Assembly (NCBI RefSeq): GCF_041429775.1
Contig: NZ_CP163421.1
Span: 1,178,001 to 1,242,000 of the forward strand
Source: Glycocaulis abyssi
GTDB lineage: Bacteria > Pseudomonadota > Alphaproteobacteria > Caulobacterales > Maricaulaceae
Direction: 5' to 3'
Length of the DNA: 64,000 nucleotides
A model generated the notes under the pieces. That model searched no databases, had not been told where the DNA came from, and worked only from the letters and a program-made list of their open reading frames with translations. This document shows positions 35,321 to 42,643 of this stretch, piece after piece (position 1 is the first letter of the stretch; the number at the start of each line of letters is the position of its first letter). A program made the position numbers and the translations under genes.

Positions 35321-37156
35321 TCACAAAGGCCACACAAGAAGGATCATGGGCACACCCACCGCCACGACGACGACTTCCAGCGGCAGGCCAAGCCGCCAGT
35401 AATCGCCAAAGCGGAACCCGCCAGGTCCCAGGATAAGCGTGTTGTTCTGGTGGCCGATCGGCGTCAGGAAGGCGCAGGACGCCCCCACGGCCACGGCCAT
35501 CAGGAACGGGTCGGGACTGACGCCCATTCCGGCAGCAAGGCTGATCGCGACGGGACACATCACCGCCGCGGTCGCGGCATTGTTCATGAAATCAGACAAT
35601 GTCATCGTGACGACCAGAATGATCGCCAGCACCAGAGCCGGCCCGGCCTGCCCGGTGAGGGACAGGAGCTGATCGGCGAGGAATCCGGCAGCACCGGTGG
35701 TTTCCAGCGCTCCGGCCACCGGCAGGAGCGCGCCCAGCAGCACGATGACCGGCCAGTCGACATTGTCGTAAACATTGCGCAGCGGAATGATCCGCAGCAC
35801 CATCACGGCCAGCACACCGGCGGCGAACGCCATGGCGGCGGGCAGCGTTCCGGTGGCCGCCAGCGCCACCGCGCCGCCCATGATGGCGGCAGCGGCAATC
35901 GCCTTGCGGGCATCGGGCAGGCGCAAGGGCCGTTCTGCCAGCGGCACACACCCCATGTGGGAGGCAAACTCTGCCAGCGCCTCTTCGCTGCCCTGCAACA
36001 GCAGCACATCGCCCTCTTTCAGCTTCATCGTGCGCAGACGCGCACGCGAGTGCGCGGCATTGCGCGAAACCGCCAGCAGATTGACCTGAAAACGGGTACG
36101 CAGACGGATGTCACTGGCCGAGCGCCCGGCGAGCGCCGAGCCGGGCGATACCGCATACTCGGCAAGGTGAACTTCATCAGCATGGACAATGCGCCGGCGG
36201 TCGCCGGGCGCTGCCTCTTCGGGCTGGACGGTCTCGTCTGCGTCTTCCTCGTCCTCAGGGACCGTGGAGGCTTCTTCTTCGAGCTGCAGGCCCAGCGCCG
36301 ACAGCGCCGATGTCAGCCCCTCCGGATCCGCCTCGATGACAAGCAGGTCTCCGGCCTTCACCTTGCGGTTGGCGTGGGGAGAGGGATAGCGGGTCTCGTC
36401 GCGGATGAGGGCCAGAACCTGCGCACTGGCTTCATCCAGCTTGGCCTGCAGCTCGCGCAGGGTCTTGCCGTTGGCCGAGCTGTCATCCAGCACGCGCGCC
36501 TCGGTAAGATAGCTGCCCGTCTCGAAACCTTCCGCTGACGGAGAATGACGGCGCGGCACCAGCAGCCATGACAGTGCGAGCACGAAGAGAATGCCAGCGC
36601 CCGCCACCGCCAACCCCACGGGCGCAAAGTCGAACATGGCGAACGGCCCCGGACCAGCCTCTGCCCGAAAGCCCGACACGATCAGGTTGGGCGGGGTGCC
36701 GATAAGCGTTGTCATGCCCCCCAGGATTGACGCGAAGGAGAGCGGCATGAGCAGGCGCCCCGGCGGCAATCCCTGCTTGCGGGCGATCTGCAGCGCAATG
36801 GGCATCAGCAGGGCCAGCGCGCCGACATTGTTCATAAACGCCGACAGGAAGGCGGCCAGCACCGACAGCGATATCAGCATCACTGCGGGAGGCGCGTTTT
36901 TCGGCAGCACGGTACGCGCGATCACATCCACCGTCCCGGCCGATTGCAACGCGCCTGACAGGATCAGCACGCACGCCACCGTAATGACGGCCGGGTGGCC
37001 GAACCCGGCAAAGGCGTCCCCTGCAGGCACGAGGCTCAGCAGGACACAGGCCACCAGCGCCGCCAGCGCCACCACATCATGGCGCAGCCTTCCCGAAAGG
37101 AAGAGCGCCATTGTGGCGGCCAGGACTATTCCCAGAAGTATGATCGGCAGGGGCAT
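35321..37156 (-). CDS. SLC13-type anion permease with two RCK_C domains
   Basis: A 611-residue inner-membrane permease of the divalent anion:Na+ symporter (SLC13/DASS) family. Such proteins carry dicarboxylates or sulfate. The two inverted halves each show the substrate/sodium motif: SAFMNNVGALALLMPIA with TLIGTPPNLIVS, and SDFMNNAATAAVMCPVA with LTPIGHQNNTLIL. Between them are two RCK_C (TrkA_C) regulatory domains, recognisable by VKAGDLLVIEADPEG and LKEGDVLLLQGSEE. They are joined by an acidic linker rich in Glu and Asp. Start: ATG at 37156, with GTG five codons upstream as an alternative. A 38-bp palindrome lies 19 bases upstream. It is the first gene of an operon with the CoA-transferase. 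Confidence 0.9.
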   Translation of the reverse strand: MPLPIILLGIVLAATMALFLSGRLRHDVVALAALVACVLLSLVPAGDAFAGFGHPAVITVACVLILSGALQSAGTVDVIARTVLPKNAPPAVMLISLSVLAAFLSAFMNNVGALALLMPIALQIARKQGLPPGRLLMPLSFASILGGMTTLIGTPPNLIVSGFRAEAGPGPFAMFDFAPVGLAVAGAGILFVLALSWLLVPRRHSPSAEGFETGSYLTEARVLDDSSANGKTLRELQAKLDEASAQVLALIRDETRYPSPHANRKVKAGDLLVIEADPEGLTSALSALGLQLEEEASTVPEDEEDADETVQPEEAAPGDRRRIVHADEVHLAEYAVSPGSALAGRSASDIRLRTRFQVNLLAVSRNAAHSRARLRTMKLKEGDVLLLQGSEEALAEFASHMGCVPLAERPLRLPDARKAIAAAAIMGGAVALAATGTLPAAMAFAAGVLAVMVLRIIPLRNVYDNVDWPVIVLLGALLPVAGALETTGAAGFLADQLLSLTGQAGPALVLAIILVVTMTLSDFMNNAATAAVMCPVAISLAAGMGVSPDPFLMAVAVGASCAFLTPIGHQNNTLILGPGGFRFGDYWRLGLPLEVVVVAVGVPMILLVWPL

Positions 37157-37175
37157 TTGGGGTTCACCCACAGGT

Positions 37176-37213
37176 GCGCGCTTAAGTCCATGACGTCATG
37201 GACTTAAGCGCGC
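37176..37213. promoter_or_regulatory. 38-bp perfect palindrome before the SLC13 operon
   Basis: Two 19-base arms meet without a spacer between 37194 and 37195; the left arm is GCGCGCTTAAGTCCATGAC and the right arm is its exact complement. The centre CCATGACGTCATGG is shared with 32689-32706. It lies just ahead of the permease start, where an operator would act. There is no T-run on either side, which argues against a terminator. Confidence 0.6.
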
Positions 37214-37286
37214 CGCCCTGCAAGGGGGTGGCCAGGGTCGGTAGCTGCACAACACAAATGCACTCCCACAAACATCCGTACGGTAG

Positions 37287-37754
37287 CTACTGGTCTCGCA
37301 TCGCACGAACATCCATCAAGTACGCATTTCGCTTGGCGTTACCCCAGAAAACCATGGGAATGACCGCAGCGGTCACTATAGCAGTGACGAACCAGCCAAC
37401 ATTAGCACTCACACCTAACCTTATCGTCGACCTCTCTGCGGCCCACCCCATCAGACAGCTGACGACCGATACACACAAAAAGACAATCATTAACCACTGA
37501 AATAAATGCGCGTCTCGAACGAGCTTTTCAGGATATGGCTGACGTCGTTGGTCTATAAGAACCGTTAGATGGTAAGTCGCGTCCGTAAGCACCCAAAAAA
37601 AGTAAGCGGCTGCCAAGAAAATGATAGCTGCTCCAAACAATGGCCCGCCAGCCTCAGAGCCGCTTACCAAACCAGCGCCGGGCAAAACGGCTACGACACC
37701 GACACCCGCGATTATCCGAGTGCCCTCCATTGACTTGTATTCACTAGGCGTCAC
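37287..37754 (-). CDS. Hypothetical membrane protein of atypical composition
   Basis: A 155-residue protein that I do not recognise. It has about four hydrophobic segments (residues about 13-30, 38-58, 85-107 and 118-137), and a hydrophilic loop with DQRRQPYPEKLVRDAH. A GTG start at 37754 is preceded by AGGGA at eight bases. Its G+C content is near 50% over 37321-37560 by my count, well below its neighbours, and codon use follows. It is wedged between the SLC13 operon and the hydrolase gene, whose stop is ten bases upstream of its start. This is probably an acquired gene. Function unknown. Confidence 0.65.
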   Translation of the reverse strand: MTPSEYKSMEGTRIIAGVGVVAVLPGAGLVSGSEAGGPLFGAAIIFLAAAYFFWVLTDATYHLTVLIDQRRQPYPEKLVRDAHLFQWLMIVFLCVSVVSCLMGWAAERSTIRLGVSANVGWFVTAIVTAAVIPMVFWGNAKRNAYLMDVRAMRDQ

Positions 37755-37764
37755 CAGAGTTTCC

Positions 37765-39957
37765 CTAGAAAGGTGTCAGGTCGGTCACCGCCGCAAAGAT
37801 GGCCAGCGAAACCGCCGCCAGCCCCGTCAGCACAATTCCGCCCAGCGTGCCGATTGCCATGCGCCCTGAAGACAGGCGCGCGCCGGCCACCAGGAACAGG
37901 GCCGCCAGACCTGCAAGTCCGCCCAGCAATATGGCCCACGCGCCTATCCGGGCCGGACCGGCAAACCCGGCAATCAGCAGGATCGGGGAAATTTCGCTGG
38001 TATGCCAGGCGGCATAGCCGAGCACGGCAAGACCGCCAACGCCCAGCGCCGCTGCAACAACGCTGGCCGCCCGCGCGCCGCCGGTATTGGCAGACGCGTT
38101 GCGGTCAATACGGCGCAGAACGAATGCCACCGGGAACACGATCAGCGCGATACCGAGCAGGAGCGCAGAGATGCCGCCCCATGCGAGGAAAGCGAAGAAG
38201 CTTTCCGGCTCTTCCTCCACGCCCACAATCGCGCGAGCTACAAAGCGCGATGTCATCGCAATGACGAAGGACGGTTCGCCATTGGCTGTTTCCACACACG
38301 AGGTATCCAGCTCGGCAGACGGATCGTCGAAAAACGCCACCATGACCTCGGCCGTACACTCGTCCGAACGGGTAGGCCCGTGCCCGGCGAACGGCACTTC
38401 GAGATACTGGCCATTGGTAAAGCCCGGCATGATCTGGCGGGCAAGATCAGGCGGCGTGACCGGATCCCACGCCCCGTTCACGATAAGTGACGGGCCGTCA
38501 AAGCTGACAGGCATATAGTCAGCCCGGTCGCGCAGCCCCATACCGTATTGCTCGCACAGGGCCTGACTGGCCGCCGCGCCCTCAACAGAACCGATAAGGC
38601 CGGCAAGCCCCGGCACCTCGCCCATGTCCTCGGCGATCACCTGCGCACTCTGCCAAGTGTACCCGTCATTGCAGGAAATGGCCGCGTTCATGCCCGGAGA
38701 GAAATCCCCGCCGGCAAGGTCTCCGCCGCCGCCCAGCGCAATGGCGGTGAACACCGTCTCGTCGCGGCGCTCGGCAGCACGCACCATAGCGTTCAGAACA
38801 GCGGCGAGCCCCGGATAGGTGCTCTGCTCGTACATCATCATAAAGGGCGCAAAGGCGATGGCCTGGCCACCAACGCTCACCTCGCCACCGGGGAAGACTT
38901 CCGTGTCGGACACGGTCACGACAACCGGATTTTCCTGCAGCGAGGCGATGGCCGCATAGGTGCGCGCCTCCAGATCCGGATAGGCGCGTGCACAAGCCGC
39001 ATCGCCCTCACACGTCGTCACGATGTGCTCAAGAACGCGCGCCGCCCAGCGGTGAATGCGCATCAGGTTTTCCAGATCGTTGGGAACGATGGCATCCAGC
39101 ACCAGCGCGCGAATACCCTCCGCGTCGACACGCGTCAGCATCTGGCCCAGATGGGAGCCATAGGAAATGCCCCAGACATTCCAGCTTTCATAGCCCAGCG
39201 CCTCACGCAGCGCGCGCACATCGCGGGCATTTTCCACCGTGTTGTAGGCCGACAGGTCCACGCCCTCGGCCAGCGCGCGCTCAAAGCAGCGGGCAAGGCG
39301 GCGGCGCTCGAACTCTTCCTGCTCGGCCGTGTTGCGGGCAACGTTCAGCGCAGGCTCTTCAAGAGAATAAAGCGGGCAGAAATCACCTGACTGCGTGATG
39401 CCGCGCTGCTGCAGGATGTACACATCGCGCGTCTCGGTGGCCGCATGATCGACAAAGCGCTCCACATAGCTCGGCACACCGACGCCCGGCCCGCCGGTCA
39501 GATAGATGATCGGGTCGGCCAGCGGCTCGTAAGCCTGCTCTTCGCCATCATCTGGCTCGTCACCGTCTTCATCTTCCGGCCCGCGCGCGTGGATTTTCAC
39601 GTACAGAAGCTGGATGACGCGGCTGGTCTCTGCCTCGCGGTTTTCGCGCACGGCCAGCAACCCGCAGCTTATCTCGCCCGGCTCATAGCCGATGGTATCG
39701 CGGAACGGGCAGATGACGGGGACGATATCGCCCTCCGCCAGATTATGCAGGGTTGGCGCGGGCAGGCTTTCCAGCAGGGAGGACGCCGCCTCTTCAGGCG
39801 CAGACGCTTCGTCGCCCGCCTCTTCTGATCCCGCCTCCTGGCCAGCCGCTTGCGCGTCTGCGGGCGGATCAGAGTCCTCCTGCAAGGCCCAGCCAGCCGC
39901 CGATACACCAAACGCCAGTGTCAGCGCCGCCAGTGCGCCCTGCCAGTCGCGAACCAT
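37765..39957 (-). CDS. Exported alpha/beta hydrolase with C-terminal membrane domain
   Basis: A 730-residue protein in the alpha/beta-hydrolase/TAP-like peptidase group. An N-terminal hydrophobic segment (residues about 5-25) acts as signal or anchor, followed by an acidic low-complexity stretch (about 28-60). The hydrolase domain shows PIIYLTGGPGVGVPSY (oxyanion region), GISYGSHLGQML (nucleophile Ser near residue 263), NGAWDPVTPP (Asp near 497) and FAGHGPTRS (His near 523). Residues from about 570 contain four or five hydrophobic helices, ending in ATDLTPF. The ATG at 39957 follows GGGGGA at five bases. Family enzymes are prolyl or tripeptidyl aminopeptidases; the membrane extension is not usual for them. 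Confidence 0.8.
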   Translation of the reverse strand: MVRDWQGALAALTLAFGVSAAGWALQEDSDPPADAQAAGQEAGSEEAGDEASAPEEAASSLLESLPAPTLHNLAEGDIVPVICPFRDTIGYEPGEISCGLLAVRENREAETSRVIQLLYVKIHARGPEDEDGDEPDDGEEQAYEPLADPIIYLTGGPGVGVPSYVERFVDHAATETRDVYILQQRGITQSGDFCPLYSLEEPALNVARNTAEQEEFERRRLARCFERALAEGVDLSAYNTVENARDVRALREALGYESWNVWGISYGSHLGQMLTRVDAEGIRALVLDAIVPNDLENLMRIHRWAARVLEHIVTTCEGDAACARAYPDLEARTYAAIASLQENPVVVTVSDTEVFPGGEVSVGGQAIAFAPFMMMYEQSTYPGLAAVLNAMVRAAERRDETVFTAIALGGGGDLAGGDFSPGMNAAISCNDGYTWQSAQVIAEDMGEVPGLAGLIGSVEGAAASQALCEQYGMGLRDRADYMPVSFDGPSLIVNGAWDPVTPPDLARQIMPGFTNGQYLEVPFAGHGPTRSDECTAEVMVAFFDDPSAELDTSCVETANGEPSFVIAMTSRFVARAIVGVEEEPESFFAFLAWGGISALLLGIALIVFPVAFVLRRIDRNASANTGGARAASVVAAALGVGGLAVLGYAAWHTSEISPILLIAGFAGPARIGAWAILLGGLAGLAALFLVAGARLSSGRMAIGTLGGIVLTGLAAVSLAIFAAVTDLTPF

Positions 39958-40056
39958 CTTATTCCCCCATCGCGTGCGCCGCGCCCTCACTGACCGGCGT
40001 TAACCACCCGCCACACTAGCGCAAGGAAGACGGCCCGCAAGCGGGCAATAAAACGG

Positions 40057-41265
40057 TCACACCCGCTCCACCACCATCGCGCTGCCAACGCCGGACCCGC
40101 CATGAGCGACGATGAGACCAAGGCTGCCGCCAGAACGCTCCAGCCCGCCCAGCATGGTCGCAAGCAGGATCGCGCCGGACGCGCCCATCGGGTGGCCCAT
40201 GGCAAGATGCCCGCCCTCCGGGTTCACCTTGTCCATGTCGGGCTGATAATCGCGTTCAAACTTCACCGGTGTCGCCGCGAAGGCTTCCATGAACTCGATG
40301 CGGTCAAAGTCCGACAGTTTCAGGCCGGTCTTTTTGAGGAGCTGCTCCATGGCGGCAAAGCCGGCGGTGAGCTGCAGGACCGGATCACCGGTGGCTTCAA
40401 CAGCCGCGCGGATGCGCGCCTTTGGCTTGATACCCACCGCCTCGCCCGCGCCCTTGGAGCCGACCAGCGCCAGCGCCGCGCCATCGCACACGGGCGGGCA
40501 GTTGGCGACCGAATGGACATGGTTGATCTCTTTGAGCTCAGGCCGGGCTTTCAGCATCACCGCGTCGAAACCCGCGGCGCCCATCTCGGCGAAAGCGGGG
40601 CCGAACCCGGCCAGCTTTTCTACGCTCATGCCTGCGCGCACGCTTTCATCATGGGTCAGTGAGACCTGCCCGTCCCCGCCCTTGATGGCGATCACCTCCG
40701 AAAGGCCGCCCTTCTCCCACGCGGCCGCCGCACGATTGTGGGAGCGGGCCGTCACGGCGTCCAGATCATCCTTGGAAAAGCCTTCCATCGTCGCCATCAG
40801 ATCCGCCGACAGCGCGACCGGCGCATAGCGCAGCGCGGCGGCGGTTTTAGCGTCAGCATAATAGTGCGCCTTGTCGCCCATGAACGGCACCGCGCTCATC
40901 ATCTCCACCCCGCCTGAAAGGCGAAGCCGGTCATCGCCGCTTGCATCTGCTTCGCTGGCAGCCATGCCGACCGCCGTCAGGCCGGACACACAATAATTAT
41001 TGATGGTCAGCGCCCGCACCACATCGGGAAGGCCCGTATGCAGGCGGGTGACGAGCGCAATATGGCCCCCTTGCGCGCCCACCTGCCCCACACAGCCGAG
41101 CGTCAGGCTGGCCGCGCCGCGCACCGCGTCCGCGCCATTGCGCGCCGCCAGCGCGTCGATGAGCTGGCCGGTCAGGGCGTGCGGTTTCAGGGCGGCAAGC
41201 CCGCCATCTTCCTTGGCCTTGCCACGTGGCGAGCGGACAGCGTCATAAATATAGGTCTGGGTCAT
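40057..41265 (-). CDS. Thiolase family acyltransferase lacking the second cysteine
   Basis: A 402-residue thiolase-fold protein. It has the nucleophile in NNYCVSGLTAVG (Cys92), the EAFAATPVKF block and the base His in AMGHPMGASGAIL. Standard thiolases end with CxGGGxG carrying a second catalytic cysteine. Here the corresponding stretch is LIVAHGGSGVGSAMVVE, with alanine at that place. The protein may therefore be poor at Claisen condensation but able to do acyl transfer, or may work with another acid. It lies downstream of the SCP2-type thiolase and ligase genes across a 145-base gap that holds a repeat, so co-transcription is uncertain. A beta-ketothiolase role in the catabolic cluster is the likely reading. 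Confidence 0.85.
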   Translation of the reverse strand: MTQTYIYDAVRSPRGKAKEDGGLAALKPHALTGQLIDALAARNGADAVRGAASLTLGCVGQVGAQGGHIALVTRLHTGLPDVVRALTINNYCVSGLTAVGMAASEADASGDDRLRLSGGVEMMSAVPFMGDKAHYYADAKTAAALRYAPVALSADLMATMEGFSKDDLDAVTARSHNRAAAAWEKGGLSEVIAIKGGDGQVSLTHDESVRAGMSVEKLAGFGPAFAEMGAAGFDAVMLKARPELKEINHVHSVANCPPVCDGAALALVGSKGAGEAVGIKPKARIRAAVEATGDPVLQLTAGFAAMEQLLKKTGLKLSDFDRIEFMEAFAATPVKFERDYQPDMDKVNPEGGHLAMGHPMGASGAILLATMLGGLERSGGSLGLIVAHGGSGVGSAMVVERV

Positions 41266-41284
41266 GGGAGATTTTTCTCTTCAA

Positions 41285-41398
41285 AGTTCAACTTCACTCG
41301 TCATTCCGGCCGCAGCGAAGCTGCAGAGCCGGAACCCAGATATCTTGGTAAAAACTGGGTTCCGGGTGTCGCTACGCTCCCCCGGAATGACGAAGGGA
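41285..41398. repeat. Palindromic intergenic repeat (family 4)
   Basis: CGTCATTCCGGCCGCAGCGA at the left faces CTCCCCCGGAATGACGAAGG at the right, with GGAACCCAGATATC and AACTGGGTTCCGGGTGTCGC inside. A partial relative is at 24898-24944. It separates two thiolase genes. Confidence 0.8.
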
Positions 41399-41410
41399 GA
41401 AGGAGGCGGC

Positions 41411-42643
41411 CTAAACCCCGATCACGAAAGACACGTTCGCCGTGCCGGAGCCGCCGACATTGAAGGTGGCAAAGGTTTTCGCGCCCTCCACCTGCATATC
41501 GCCTGCCCTGCCCGAGGTCTGGCGCGCAGCGTCCAGCGCCATGCGCACGCCGGTCGCGCCGACAGGATGGCCAAGCCCGATCAGCCCGCCAGACGGGTTC
41601 ACCGGCAGCTTGCCATCAAACGCGATTGTCCCGTCCTCGACCGCTTTCCAGCCCTCGCCGGGCGCGGTAAGGCCAAAATGCTCGATCGCCATGTATTCGG
41701 TAACGGAGAAGCAGTCATGCGTCTCGATACCGTCAACATCATCGGGGCCTGAAATACCCGCCCGCGCATACGCATCAATGATGGCCTGGCGCGTCCATGG
41801 CAGGGCGTAGCCGCCCTCCTTGCGCGATTTTTCCAGCTTGGCATCCATCAGCAGCGGCGCAGTGGTGTGTCCCCAGCCTTTAAGGCGGGGAATGGCGGCC
41901 CGATCCAGCCCGCGCCGCTTTGCATACTCACGCGCGGCCTTCTCGCCTGCCAGCACGATAACGGCAGATCCATCGGTCACCTGCCCGCAATCAGACCGGC
42001 GCATCCAGCCTTCGATGACCGGATTGGCCTCGTCATCCTGCACAAAACTGCCCTCGCCGAACTGCCAGGCTCGCGTCTGGGCGTTGGGATTGCGCTTGGC
42101 ATTGTCGAAATTGATCTTCGAGATCGCGGCCAGATGCTCGTATTTCAGCCCGTAGCGGCGGTCATATTCTTCGGCCAGATCAGAGAACATGGCAGGCCAG
42201 AGATAGCGCGCGCCCAGCGCCTCGCGCCCCGCCCACGCGGCGCTGCCCAGATGCTGCGCGGCCGTTTCGCCCGGCACATTGCGCATCATCTCCACGCCGA
42301 CCACCGCGACCGTATCGTAATGACCAGCGAGGATGTCGCTCATGGCGGCGAGGATCGCCATCGAGCCGGAGGCACACGCCGCCTCGTGGCGGCTGGTGGG
42401 CTTGCCTTCAAAACCCGGATCGACATGGCCCATGAAGCCGCCCAGCAGCCCCTGCCCGCAGAACAGCTCACCGGCGAAATTGCCAACATGCACCGCGTCG
42501 ATCTCTGCGGCGTCCATGTTGACATCCGCCAGCGCCGCGCGCGTGGTATCGGCGACCATGTCGAACAGCGATTTGTCATTACGCGTCCAGTTGGCAGCAA
42601 AATCGCTTTGCGCGCCGCCAAGGATGAAGACGGGCCCACTCAT
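41411..42643 (-). CDS. SCP2-type thiolase
   Basis: A 410-residue thiolase of the sterol-carrier-protein-x type. Nucleophile Cys90 in HEAACASGSMAIL; the motif ETHDCFSVTEYM with its HDCF; and GLGHPVGATGVRMAL. The C-terminus FATFNVGGSGTANVSF has no second cysteine, as expected in this subgroup. Such enzymes perform the thiolytic or retro-aldol step in degradation of branched, steroid-like or aromatic side chains. Many need a small DUF35 partner, which I do not find nearby. The start overlaps the stop of the upstream ligase gene by ATGA, so the two are tightly coupled. Confidence 0.88.
   Translation of the reverse strand: MSGPVFILGGAQSDFAANWTRNDKSLFDMVADTTRAALADVNMDAAEIDAVHVGNFAGELFCGQGLLGGFMGHVDPGFEGKPTSRHEAACASGSMAILAAMSDILAGHYDTVAVVGVEMMRNVPGETAAQHLGSAAWAGREALGARYLWPAMFSDLAEEYDRRYGLKYEHLAAISKINFDNAKRNPNAQTRAWQFGEGSFVQDDEANPVIEGWMRRSDCGQVTDGSAVIVLAGEKAAREYAKRRGLDRAAIPRLKGWGHTTAPLLMDAKLEKSRKEGGYALPWTRQAIIDAYARAGISGPDDVDGIETHDCFSVTEYMAIEHFGLTAPGEGWKAVEDGTIAFDGKLPVNPSGGLIGLGHPVGATGVRMALDAARQTSGRAGDMQVEGAKTFATFNVGGSGTANVSFVIGV

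Noticed and set aside
37176-37213. The 38-bp palindrome as a transcription terminator
   Set aside because: There is no T-run after the stem on either strand, and it lies right before a start codon.
37287-37754. The low-G+C gene as part of an insertion sequence or prophage
   Set aside because: No transposase, integrase, terminal inverted repeats or target duplication are visible nearby.
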